Positions 43,613 through 54,700 of a stretch of 64,000 nucleotides of DNA are shown here, one piece after another. This DNA is from Coix lacryma-jobi var. lacryma-jobi (lineage: Eukaryota > Streptophyta > Magnoliopsida > Poales > Poaceae): the NCBI GenBank assembly GCA_009763385.1, contig CM019827.1, positions 90,194,314 to 90,258,313 on the forward strand, given 5' to 3'. Position numbers and translations under genes: made by a program. The notes beneath the pieces are model-generated. The model ran no database searches and was not told where the DNA came from. It saw only the letters and a list, made by a program, of their open reading frames with translations. Each line of letters starts with the position of its first letter. Positions within the stretch are counted from its first letter, which is position 1.

Positions 43613-43628
43613 GTTTCGTGTAGTGCGT

Positions 43629-44170
43629 TAAGATTATGAATATGGCACAAAGATCGACATGAATATATGACAAGGCATTCGATCCTTGTTTTTCTACTCC
43701 TACTCCACCAGCATGGCCATTAGACCTGTCTCTTCGTTGCTTAGTTTTCAACGTACCTAGATTTTAGAAATAGTGCAGAAGAGTTTCATCCCTGTAAAAC
43801 TATCTATTTTTCACGAAACTCACATTATGTCTCTTTTTATTAAAATAGTGTCATGTCATCGTATTTAATGTATATATAACTCTACCAGAGATGGGTTGAT
43901 TGATTCCGGGCTCTTATTATATTCTCATGTAAAAAATTGAGTCTCCCCACCATATATAACTTTTGAATTTGTATTAAAAATGGGGAGACACGAACAGTGC
44001 AATTATGTTGTGTACCTGTGAACTGCGGCGATTAGTTTCAGTTTCAGCGTCTCATATACGGAGTAGTTAATAACGTGCGTCTTAATTGTTCTTATTCATT
44101 CAGAGCTATATATAGCTGTAGCTGTTGGTACAACTTTCTTGAATCTTCTACAGCGCACTCAACTCGCATA
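43629..44170. other. Intergenic AT-rich stretch upstream of the glutaredoxin gene
   Basis: No gene, RNA or repeat could be recognised between CACTA-2 and the Stowaway element. Confidence 0.6.
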
Positions 44171-44172
44171 TA

Positions 44173-44431
44173 CTCCCTCCATCCCAAATTATAATGCATT
44201 CTAAGAATTTTGGAGAGTCAAAGTTTTTCAACTTTGACCAAAATTATAGAGAAAAATATAAAGATTTATAACATCAAATATGTATATTATGAAAATATAA
44301 CCAATAAAGAATCTAATTGCGCTTAGTTGGTATCATAAATATTATTATATTTTTATATAAATTTGGTCAAAGTTGAAAAAGTTTGACTCTCCAAGATTCT
44401 TGGAACGTGTTATAATTTGGGATGGAGGGAG
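44173..44431. mobile_element. Stowaway MITE, 259 bp, TA target
   Basis: CTCCCTCCATCCCAAATTAT at the left end mirrors ATAATTTGGGATGGAGGGAG at the right; TA lies on both sides. The inverted repeat extends over AGAGTCAAAGTTTTTCAACT. It belongs to the Tc1/mariner superfamily and lies about 350 bp upstream of the TATA box of the glutaredoxin gene. Confidence 0.95.
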
Positions 44432-44778
44432 TATCATCTAAGAAGACTAGATGACCATGATCTCACCGGCCGGCATCTCTCCCCATCTCACGTTCTCTCT
44501 CTTCTGACTTGTCGAATGGGCCGCAAAATCAGAGAACTAGAAAAAGCAAGAGTCCCAAACCTTATCAACATGCATGGACGACCATCTCGGTATCATGTTG
44601 CTGCCATCCATATATTCCATATTCTACACTAAACCGATCTGTGTGGTGTCACAAGAAAGAGGATTGGACATTATCCACACACTCCGGTATCACCTTTCGC
44701 CGTTGCCGGTCATCTGCTCGATCTCTGCAACATCCCACGCCACTCCTCTGGCGCATTGGCAATGCACATTTCCTTGCC

Positions 44779-44786
44779 TATATAAA
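44779..44786 (+). promoter_or_regulatory. Probable TATA box of the glutaredoxin gene
   Basis: TATATAAA, 155 bp before the start codon. Given usual plant spacing, transcription would start near 44815, leaving a leader of about 125 nt. The region 44433-44778 between the MITE and this box would be the proximal promoter. Confidence 0.65.
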
Positions 44787-44940
44787 CCAGCCTTCGTCCG
44801 GCGACCAATTATAAACCAGCAAGCACAAATACTCAAAGCATCTTACAAGTGGTTCTTCTAGCTCACTCGCCTACAATTTTCTGCTCCGAGTCTTGTTTCA
44901 AGTTCCTTTTCGCGAAGATCATTCATCATATAGCAATATA

Positions 44941-45252
44941 ATGGACCGGGTGACAAAACTGGCTTCGCAGCGTGCGGTGGTCATCTTCAGCATGAGCTCC
45001 TGCTGCATGTGCCACACGGTGACGCGCCTGTTCCGCGAGCTCGGGGTGAACCCGACGGTGGTGGAGCTGGACGAGGACCCCAGGGGGAAGGAGATGGAGA
45101 AGGCACTAGCGAGGCTGCTGGGCCGCAACCCCGCGGTGCCGGCGGTGTTCATAGGCGGCAGGCTTGTCGGCTCCACCGACAGGGTCATGTCGCTTCACCT
45201 CAGCGGCAACCTCGTCCCGCTTCTGCGCAATGCCGGCGCGCTCTGGGTGTAG
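44941..45252 (+). CDS. CC-type (class III, ROXY) glutaredoxin, 103 aa
   Basis: The only convincing host gene. It is a small thioredoxin-fold oxidoreductase that uses glutathione. CC-type members bind TGA bZIP transcription factors in the nucleus and act in flower and anther development and stress or nitrogen signalling (family knowledge). Seen here: active site C21-C22-M23-C24; V66-P67 before the FIGG loop (cis-proline position); GSTDRV at 77-82 for glutathione contact; an LxxLL motif at 91-95 (LVPLL); and the C-terminal ALWV, a variant of the usual ALWL. The length is typical and there is no intron. Start: the frame is open 16 codons further upstream from a TTG, but the first ATG is at 44941 and gives the usual family start. 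The gene is intact and GC-rich, unlike its surroundings. Confidence 0.95.
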   Translation: MDRVTKLASQRAVVIFSMSSCCMCHTVTRLFRELGVNPTVVELDEDPRGKEMEKALARLLGRNPAVPAVFIGGRLVGSTDRVMSLHLSGNLVPLLRNAGALWV

Positions 45253-45826
45253 CCGTATGTAGCTCCGGCAGCTGCCCTCACTGGGTCACCTCATCGATGT
45301 CCTGTAGAATGATAATATGTTTGGTTGCACGCACGTCCATGCACGCTTTCTATAATCAGGAGACACACGGAGGAAAGTAGTAACACAGTATTAATTATGC
45401 AGGCCTTTTTTCTGCACTATAACAATAATTATAATGATCTATATAGAGGAGGGTTGGGTGTAGGATCAGGGCCTTTTGCGCCGTAATAATGCATATGCAT
45501 ACATATCCATATGTACTATGCCTCTTTTTTGTGATCCGCATCAAATGTTTCATCAGAGTATGAGAAGTATTTGAGGTCATACATAGGTGAATAGCATCAC
45601 ATTGTTGATTCTACCACGGCCCTTGTTCGATTTGACCTAGTGAATGCCATATTTGGCTGCTGGGGCTTTGCTTCTGCAGCTTTAGCAAGACGACACAGCC
45701 AGTCATACACAAATACAACCTGACCAAAGTTCGACCACAACCCACACTGACAACAACGGGGGTTCGCTAGGAACCAGTTGATCTCTCCCCAGAATTGAAT
45801 TGTTTCGTGTTACCACAACCCATTCT
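45253..45826. other. 3' flank of the glutaredoxin gene
   Basis: Holds the presumed 3' UTR; possible AAT-rich poly(A) signals such as AATGATAATATG lie near 45308. No second gene is seen before the Copia LTR at 45827. Confidence 0.5.
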
Positions 45827-47695
45827 TGAAGGACCGAGAATGCTATATACAAAGGCGACCAGAGGGGGGTGAATGGGAGCATAAAAAATTATTTCGAAAC
45901 TTTGGCCTCTGTCCCACAAATCAACCCCAAAAGCTTTAAACACAGACTTGATGCCCACGACCCTCAGAAAGAGGGTGGATGATCCCTAGGATCATAGCGA
46001 CGCACCACCACAAAGAGCAACCCAAAACTCACAGGCACCGAGTCATGTTCAAACCCATAAACCTACCCCCGAACGTAGATGGAAGGCTACGTCGGGAATT
46101 CTCTAAATACCTATACCAACGGGTGGCAAAGATACCTAGAGAGGTTCCTTGGTGAACTCTAGGAGCAAACGAGAAGTCGGGAAACGAAGCGGAAAAGCCG
46201 AGAAAGCAATTGCACTGAAGAAGGGCAAGCTTCAAGATCCCGGACTGTCTGCGCCTATCAACGGCGGACTGTCTGCCAGTGTTTCTCCGACCGAAACACC
46301 GAGGTGCACAGCCACTGCTCAGGCTGCGCCCTGATGCCCGGACTGTCCGCGCCCCTGGTGGCGGACTGTCCGCGGCTGTGCAGAGAGGGTGAAAATTTTC
46401 GCCCCTCTCCTAAATCTTCCCAAATCCGATCCAACACAAAATCACTTGATCCCAAAATTGGAGAAGATGATCACTAGGTAGTTGGAAGACTGTCCCTAAG
46501 AAATCATCCGCTCAAATCAACTCAAACTCTGGGAAAATCAAAGAGATTGGAGCAAGAACGAAAAAGTTACCACGGAACCCAAATTGACCCGATCTACTTG
46601 TTCGTGACGTTGTGGTTAAATTTCTTCGGTGGAAATGATCTCCTCACAACAAAGAACAAGTTGATTCAAACAAATTTGAGAAAGAGGCAACGTAGAGGGA
46701 GATCGAGCGATGGGAAAATTGAGGAGAAAAGCAAAACGTGAAGAACAACTCAAGAACGCGAATCACAACCTCAATTGCCAGCCGAAAATTGTCCCCACGA
46801 GGAGACAACGGAAATCCGGTTCTGTTTCCGCGAAATCCAAATACACAGAGGTATGATTAGCCTTCTCTGCAGATCTTAGTAGCTACAGCAGTGAATGGGA
46901 AGCAGGAAACCCTAGAAGGTGAATAGCAAATGACTGAGATAGATGGAGAGGTGGGTGTCTTCCCCTATTTATTCTAAACATTATTCCCACTCTACCCCTA
47001 ATGATTCAGAGCGCGAACTAGCTAAACCCTAAGGCTATTCTGGACTAGCTCGAAGTAAATGTTGATCCGATGGCCACGCCCGCTCATCTGGTAGCTTCGC
47101 CTCGACGCGACCTCACCCGATGCCGCTACGTGCCGCCACTCGCCCTCCGTCCATTTTCCTGGACCTCCCCCCCCGGTTTTGAGGCTGAAACCGGGAAACC
47201 AGTCCTTAGGCTGAGTTTTGTGGCCCAAACTCAGAAACCCGCCATTGCCCAGGCTTTGAGGCCCAAACCTGGAAACCGTCCTCAGCCCGAGTTTTGAGGC
47301 CCAAACTCGGAAACCGACCAGCACCCAGCCTTTGAGGCCCAAACCTGGAAACCATCCAGCCGGTGGTTTTTCTAGGGCTCTACCACCAAACCGAAGCCGT
47401 AGAGGGATGCACCGCCTGTGCACCTCGTCCACCCGCAAGTCTTCACTTGTCGCTGTCCCAGGCTGTCAGCCACCACACTGATCCTTAGGCCACCGGTCCG
47501 TCAGTCCAAGCCTCACGTTCGTCCTTCACCGCTCTGGGTCCATCGGCACGACACATCTCTACTTGACCTTCACCTTGCCTTTGATCACCGTCTCCGAGCT
47601 CGACACCTGCACAACACAAGCCAAATAACATGCGCATCAAACCAGTTGACAATCACTCATCATCTCAAGATCTGGCATACAACCATGTATCCGCA
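45827..47695 (-). repeat. Cop-B2 3' LTR, 1869 bp, reverse strand
   Basis: + strand TGAAGGACCGAG to ...CATGTATCCGCA, the reverse complement of the Cop-B LTR ends (TGCGGATACATG, GGTCCTTCA). A polypurine tract lies to its right. It carries GGACTGTCCGC palindromes (46241-46375) and the hairpin array (47172-47387). Confidence 0.88.
47172..47387 (-). repeat. Tandem hairpin array in the Cop-B2 LTR (about 38-bp units)
   Basis: Stem-loops at 47172-47195, 47211-47234, 47249-47272, 47287-47310 and 47325-47348, plus a longer GGTGGT...ACCACC stem at 47362-47387. Each is an 8-base arm, an 8-base loop (TGAGGCCC or a variant) and an 8-base arm. Arms differ between units, but three pair perfectly: CCCGGTTT/AAACCGGG, CTGAGTTT/AAACTCAG and CCGAGTTT/AAACTCGG. 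Confidence 0.9.
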
Positions 47696-48274
47696 ATCTC
47701 CCCCTTGATGAGTGCATTGTCAACTACCAACACAAATCATATGGAATAGAAGAAAGAAAGAAGGAAGGAACGAACTCAACCCAACTGACCAGAAGCAAAG
47801 CAAAGCCAAAAGATGTCGAATGGAGTGAGCAAGACAACTTGGTCCCCAAAGATATGGGCAATGGCTCGACGCAACCAAGCAAAGCAAAGCTAGCCCTCAA
47901 GAAGAGGCAGAACAGGCTCAACACCGGTAGCGAGAAGATCGGAGCAAAGAAGCCAAAAACTGAGTAACCCAGCTAGTCCCTCCAGAAAGAGGCAAAGGCT
48001 CAACACAACTAGCTCTAGACCGCTCCAAACCAATTGAAAAACTCAACTTAGAGCAAACTCGACTCTCAAAATGAAAACTCGTCAAGCAAAATAGGCAAGT
48101 TCCCCCTGGACACAAACTCCCCCTTAGATAATGCACATCACCAACTCATCACTCATCATGATTTGTCAAAATTCTCCCCTTAGTTGATAATGCACATCTA
48201 AAGTAGCCAAAATGCAAAAGCTTCAAAGATATACTATCCAGAGTGATAAAATGCTCAATTTGCACATAAGAACA
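47696..48274 (-). other. Cop-B2 polypurine tract and 3' internal remnant
   Basis: ATCTCCCCCTTGATGAG at 47696-47712 is the reversed polypurine tract. The next 560 bases are A-rich internal sequence without a gene, containing further tract-like CTCCCCCTTAGATAATGCAC near 48117 and CTCCCCTTAGTTGATAATGC near 48175. It is cut by another LTR at 48275. Confidence 0.75.
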
Positions 48275-49144
48275 TGAAGGATCGAATTGGCGACCAGAGG
48301 GGGGGTGAATGGGAGCCTCAAATTTCAACTCGTGAAATGAATGGCCCTTGTCCCAAAGAGTCACCCCAAAAACAAGACATGGACTTGCTAGTATCCACGA
48401 CCCTAGATGTAGGGTGGATGCTTCCTAGAAGCACAGCGGGATATTACACAACCCAAGAAGTCCAACGCAAAAGCCGGAAACCAAATCTGAAGTCAGACGA
48501 GCGAACCATGGACGAAACAGCGAGCAAGTCACTGCATCGAACGCTGGCAGCGTCCGATGCCAACCTGGCGGACGCGTCCGATTCAAACAGGACCGTTCTG
48601 GAACCTTACTGCATGACCATCAGACGCTGCTACAGTAACCACTCAGCGTCCGATGTGTCAGCGTCAGAGCATCCGATGCTCACTTAAAATCACAGAAAGT
48701 GACACGTGTCACAGGAGCGTCCGATGTTATGAACAGCAGCGTCCGATCCTCCCGTGCTCAGCGTCCGATGCCCCTGAAAATAGCATAGTTCTTCGGCGAT
48801 TCAACCCGATCTCCTCCGAATCAAAAGCTCTAGGGCCAAGACTCAATCTGAGAGGTCACAATGATGTTAGTGAGCTACTCCTATGAGATCATGGCTCGAT
48901 CCTAACTCCAAATCGGTGAATCAAAAGAATTCGGGGCAAAGGAGAAGGAAATTGATCCAACTCAAAAACCGACCGATCTACTAGCTCGTGTGGTTTGAGA
49001 TTGATTCCTTCGGTGCAAAGATGCGCCTCACGACCTAGAACAACTCAGTTCAAGTGGAATTGAAAATCGTTCCTCGGAGAGGGAGAACGAAGCAATTCTC
49101 CAAGAGACGAAAAACCAAAACGCGAAGAACACGAACACTGTCCC
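48275..49144 (-). repeat. Cop-C LTR fragment 1 (about 870 bp), reverse strand
   Basis: Starts TGAAGGATCGAATTGGCG, the reversed end of a Copia LTR related to Cop-B but of another subfamily. Multiple GCGTCCGATG motifs lie between 48545 and 48775. It is truncated on its right, where fragment 2 begins. Confidence 0.8.
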
Positions 49145-50196
49145 AAGAGGGGGGGGGGTGAATGGGAGCTTTAATTTTCTTTTCAGAAACTTATCGCCAC
49201 TGTCCCAAGAATCAACCCCAAGTGCAAACCTACAGCTAGTTAGTGTCCACAACCCTAGATGTAGGGTGGATGCTTCCAAAAAGCACAACGGGACACTACA
49301 CGACTCTAGAAACCCAACGCAGAAACCAGAAACCAAATCCAAAGTCGGACGACCAAACAACGGATGAAATGGTGCAGAGATTACAGCATCAGACGCTGGC
49401 CTGCGTCCGATGTCCAAGCATCGGACGCGTCCGATGCAAAATGTGTAGTTCTGGAACCTTACTGCATGACCATCGGATGCTGCTACAGTGAAAGCTCAGC
49501 GTCCGATGCTCAGGCTCCGGCGCGTCCGATGGTCCTTCAAAAATGCTATTCTTGATACGTGGTGTCTGAGCGTCCGATGTGACGAACTCAGCATCCGATG
49601 TCCCCGAGCCGAGCGTCCGTTGCGCCCGACAACAGTGTAGTTCTTGGCCGATTCAAACCGATCTCCTCTGAATCAAAAGCTCTAGAGCCAAGACTCGATC
49701 TGAGAGATCACAAGGATGTTAGTGAGCTACTCCTAAGAGATCATGGCTCGAACCTAACTCCAAATCGGTGAATCGAAAGAATTCGGGGCAAAGGGAAGAA
49801 AATCGATCCAAATGCAAAAACCAACGGATCTACTTGTTCGTGAGGATTGAGTTGAATTCCTTCGGTGGAAATGATCCCCTCACGACAAAGAACAAGCTGA
49901 TTCAAACGGTTTTCCAAACAGAGCAACGAAGAGTGAGATCGATCGACGAGAAAATCGTGAAGAAACGAACGCGAAGAACAAGTTCAAAACGTGAATCACA
50001 ATCACGATTGCCAGCCAAAATTCGCCCCCACGAGGAGACAATGGGAATCTGGTCCCGTTTCCGCAAAATACAAATACACAGAGGTATTGTTCACCGTCTC
50101 TGTAGATCTCAGTAGCTACAGCAGGGATTGCGAGAGCAGGAACCCTAGAATGAAAATAGCAATGGTTGAGATAGTCTGGAGGGAGGGGTGGCCTCT
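49145..50196 (-). repeat. Cop-C LTR fragment 2 (about 1050 bp), reverse strand
   Basis: Begins at the GAGGGGGGGGGGTGAATGGG segment, missing the terminal 20 or so bases. The same GTCCGATG motif family occurs at 49385-49620, including the perfect 20-base palindrome at 49418-49437. Cut at 50196 by the Tek-F LTR start. Confidence 0.8.
49418..49437. repeat. Perfect 20-bp palindrome
   Basis: GCATCGGACGCGTCCGATGC, within a cluster of its half-sites in the Cop-C LTR. Confidence 0.97.
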
Positions 50197-51767
50197 TGTC
50201 ACACCCCAATTTTAAGAACAAAATTGGAGTACAATATATGTATGCCAGGATCAATTTTCATACATATATCGAGATCAAAGTAAATATCAAAACAATGCTT
50301 TATTAATATATCGAACATTATTACAAAAAATGACCCTCGGTCTGAAAGAAAAGTACAGACTCAGTCTAACTCTAATGTAGACTCGTGAAAACTGGACGCC
50401 ATCTCCACAGGAAGGTCGACCTGGGGCTGCGCCATCCTAGTACAGGTCGTCTGGGTCATATCCATCATCTTCTGGGTACTCCTGCTCTGCGCCGCAAACT
50501 CCAATGTCTGGGTGGGGTAGCAGGGGGTTCAAAGAGGAATGGTGAGTACATCGAAATGTACTCCGCTAGTGTAGGAAATATATGCTTATGAGGCTATTAA
50601 CAAAGGTAGGCTGACTATGTTTTACTCAAGCGCCTAAAGCAACACATCCTATTAAATCCTATTTCCTATGCACCTATTTACTAGGTTATAACCATAGTCT
50701 CCATCTGTAACAGTAACCACACTCGGAGTTGCACCGAGCCAACCACACTCGGAGTCACACCGAGCAACCAACACATGGAGTCCACCAAGCAACCACACTT
50801 GGAGTCACACCAAGCAAAACCCACACCTGAAGTCCATCAAGCAAACCACACCTGAAGTTCATCAGATGACCCGAACTAGGCCGTTACAAGGAGTCCTATG
50901 TGTATTAGTTCCATACTTCATGACATAGAATGCTACCTTCCGTAATAACACCAGGTCTGCGCCCGAGCTTGGGAATCACTCCCGTACCAAGCAGTAACCC
51001 ACGTAGAAGAAGCCTCTATACCCATGTCATATAAGACTAATAACCACATAAGGCTTCTCTAACGAACCGGAACCAAACCACCAACTAATCTCGAAGAAGT
51101 CCAAGCCCGCTCGTGACCGTGAGCACGGCTGATATATCAGTTTTAATACTCTGCAGAGTTCGCACATCTTTACCCATGAGTCATACATTCCCCATCACGC
51201 TAAACACTGCCAAGGTGCACAGCGGGGTCGCACAACAAGGCCTTTACAAAGCCTCCTCCAAGTCTGTTTTACACGTTCACTAAGGTTTCACCGCTAACAG
51301 TAGATAAACGCACCACGGCAGAAGCCCCCTCTTGTGCCACAAATCCGACCCCGTGTAAACCCTCAACTTGGAGGAAACTAATTACTTAGCTAGTCCCAGA
51401 GCCATATAGGCCTCATGGTTTGCGCTGTTTTCCAGGGTTACATGCTCCAAGAACTGGGTCCTAGGGATCCAGGAAGGATAAATCTAGCACAAGCCCAGAA
51501 CCAAAAACCAAAACCAGATGCCGAGTCCACGACACAAAACCACCAAAACGGTCCATCCTGCAGGATTTACCTACTCACCACCATACTACTCATTACCAGT
51601 CCATGTTCCACAGATCATTAATCAGGATTAATTATAATTAACCATCCTAACCCAAGACAGCAAGGCTAAGCATGACTTCTACCCAAAACAACCCAAACCA
51701 GGTGTCAAGGAAAATATAATCAAATGCTAGTAAACCATATCATGGGATTCAAATTTAGACACTCATG
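50197..51767 (-). repeat. Tek-F LTR, part 1, reverse strand
   Basis: + strand TGTCACACCCCAATTTTAAG is the reverse complement of an LTR end ...GGGGTGTGACA. Read on the minus strand it has a TTAATAAAGC poly(A)-like signal near 50300 and a GAGTACATTTCGATGTACTC segment, analogous to the GAGTACCTTCTTGTACTC part of Tek-1. It is split by the Tek-2 solo LTR and continues at 56211. Confidence 0.65.
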
Positions 51768-54700
51768 TGTAACACCCCTGGTGTTAAGCAACCCTAAATG
51801 CATAACTTGACATCTCATAAGCATAAAGCATCATCATCTCATGTTGCATTCTTTTTGGTAAAGTGTCATTTCATGTGTTGGCTTGTAATGTTAATGCTTG
51901 GTGTGATGCTTGTTTGACTTGTGTTTGGAGTGTTAGGGTCTCCTAAGTAGTTGAACCTTGTTGAGGGGTAAAAGTGAAGCTAGGTTTGTGTTTGTCAATA
52001 GGGCTAACCAAGTCTCTAACCCTAGTTGCCCTAATAGAGCCCTAGGAGTCCTTTTGTTTGACTAACTAAGACCTCCTTGATAGAAGCTTTGCATGGCAGT
52101 GGGCCCTTAACCAAAAACGTGTAGAATTTAGAGTAGAACAAAAAGTGTTTAAGGGCCAACTCATGAAAATGAGTTTAACAAGGTGTTTTAGGACCCACAA
52201 GGAAGAAATGAGGGAGATTAGACTTAGAAAAATTTCGTAAGTCCTTAACTGTCAAAACAGTATCGCTGAGTGATCTTTGGAGCTTTTTCGAGAGCAATCT
52301 AGGCCGAACCAAAGCTTGACCTTGTAACCAAAGTTGTAGTCGGCACATAGCTCTACTCAATGGAACAAGTGGTTTAGCGTTTCATCGAGTGGATTAGGAG
52401 ATAATCGCGTCCAAAATCCGGCCATCAGTCAGCCATCAGCGCCTGAACCCGGCGATTCAGTTTGAATCGGCCGTGGTCGTGGCCGACCGCGCCAGAACTT
52501 GGCCGCCGCGTGGCGTGCCGCGGCCGGCCGAGCCAGCGTTCGCGTGTGGCGTGGCGAGCTCAAGTCGCCAGCTCGCCCCCGCACTGACCAAAGCCGCCCA
52601 CTTCCCTCTGTTCTGCCTCTCTCGCTCTCGCCGGCGCTTGGGCGGAAAAGGGGGGAAAAGCAAGCGCCGCTGCCGTTCACCGCCGTCCGGCCGCCTCGCC
52701 ACAAGCCCAACCACCCACAAAGCTTCGCCGTGAGCCCCCGCACCTCTTGCTACCCTTAGCGCCCCGTAGGAAACCCTAGGCAAGCCCCGGGATGAGCTGC
52801 CGCCATGGCCGCCATGACCGCCGAGCTCGGTTCGCCATGGCCGGCCTCTTTCCCGTGGTTTCGTGTCGCCCTAGCTCACGTTCGAGGCTCAGTGAGGTTC
52901 ATGGAAGAGGTAGAAGGTGACGGTTTGGCCGGTTAGAGTTTGGTGATCGCGGTACGCCGCGTCCGCCGTGTTCGCCATGGCCGGTGAGCTCGGTCCGCCG
53001 TGGTCAACCCCCTTTCCGGGCCCGTCCATTTGTCCTAGCTAGCGTTCGCGAGTCGCCTTGACCCGTAGAAGACGTTGGTGGTGTTGGTTTAGCTGATTAG
53101 GGTTTGGTAGTGACGGTACGCCGCCGTCCGCCGCTCGCCATGGTCGCCGGAGTCGGCATGGCCGTGGTCGCGGATGCTCGGAGTGAGAACCCAGGCTCCT
53201 GAGGCTCGGGTTAGGGTCATGAAGGTCGCCGGAGTAGGAATCGAGAGTTGGTTTAGCTCGGGATGACCGGAGTCGGCCGGCGTAGCATGGCCGCGCCGCC
53301 GTGTCCGCCATGGTCGACGGCGAGCTCGATCTGTGCGTGCGCTAGGCCTATGAGTGGTACCGTCGGGTGCGGAAGAAGGAGAGGAGTAGAACGGTGGTGT
53401 CCGTTTCGCCGGGGAGGTCGCCGCCGGCGAGCTCCGCCGCGGTCAACCCTTCCCCTGCTTCTGTGTGGCTTACAGGTGGGGCCGGTTTGACTCGGGGGCC
53501 CGCAAGTCAGTGGCTCGGGTCCCAGTTGTCAGTGTCTTGGGTGCAGTAGTTTGGGTACACGTAGCAGTTTAGGGTAAAGAGTTTTCAGGGTTTTGTTTAA
53601 ATAGTTTTCAGAAATGCTTGATTAGCTTGTTTAATTCATAACTTGAATTCTGTAATGCTAAAAAGGTGAAATAAGTTTTGTTAAGTTTGTTGTGATGAGT
53701 TCTATACATGAAAAATATAATATGTCCAGTTTTTGATAGATTTATGTGTAGTTATATTTAATTCATATTTAGGCTAAAATCTTGTTAAATGCATAGTAAT
53801 CTGTGTATTGCTCAGAAAAATGTGATTCTTGTTTTGTTAGGTTTGTATTGATGAATAATTTTTGGGAAAAATGTAATATGATATTGTTCTGTGGAATATT
53901 TTGGCAGTAGCGATTAAAGTGATGAAATGTTGTTTTCTTGTTTAATTTGGAGTAATTAAAATATGAGGAATATGAACCTGAGAATTTTTATACACTGCTC
54001 TTGTGCTAAGAAGTTCAGTAGAAAAATGGGAAATCTGCTGTTTGACACTTTTTGTTAGGATGTGTAGTTCAAAGCACCTTTTCAAGGTAGAATTTGTCTT
54101 TTTCATAGAGGATAGAGTTTAAGTCCAAATAGGGTGAAATTTGGACAGAGGACTAGATTATGTGTTGTTAACTTCCAGTAATTTCTGTAGATTTTTCTAA
54201 AGCTGTCTAGGTTGGGTTACTGTTATAGGCTTGATTAAATGTATTTATTTCAGCAAATAATTAATGGAGAATAAATTAATTAAGTAAAGTTCTTGTTGTG
54301 GTAATTGTAAATCCTAACGAACTAATTAGGTAGGTTAATTGATTAGTTGGATGTTAAGGTCTTTTGTAATCACTAGTTTGATGTTGACTACCTTGTTGAA
54401 GAGAACGCAGCAGATGACATGTGCTTATCTCCTGAGTTATCTTAGTAGATGACATGTGCTTATCTCCTGAGTTATCTTGTTCTATGTTGCATCCCAATGC
54501 ATCCCATGTGCATTTATTTTTACTTATACGTGTTATGCATCATACAGGATTGGTAGTGGAGATCGAGAACCCGCCACCGGAGGAACCGTGTCCGGAGCAG
54601 ACCCAGGACGAGAGGACCGAAGAAGGAGACGTCGAGCACCTGCCTGAGTGCCGCGACCATCGACCCTCCGACTTTGAACGAGGCAAGCCCCGGAGCATCC

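Larger units (their letters stand above)
40177..43625. mobile_element. CACTA-2: En/Spm-type CACTA transposon, 3449 bp, TSD CGT
   Basis: Starts CACTATAGGGAACGTTG. The right end in reverse complement starts CACTACACGAAACACGAT. CGT flanks both sides (40174-40176, 43626-43628). Dense subterminal inverted repeats of GCCGAGTGCC and GGCACTCGGC fill about 550 bases at each end, the hallmark of a CACTA family abundant in panicoid grasses. One minus-strand gene is present (TNPA-like). The TNPD transposase is absent, so it depends on another copy. Confidence 0.93.

Noticed and set aside
44893..44940. Longer glutaredoxin with 16 extra N-terminal residues
   Set aside because: That extension begins at a TTG, not an ATG. 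The ATG at 44941 gives the usual family start.
47172..47387. CRISPR-like array of about 38-bp units
   Set aside because: This is plant DNA, the spacers are nearly as conserved as the repeats, there are no cas genes, and the array lies in a Copia LTR.
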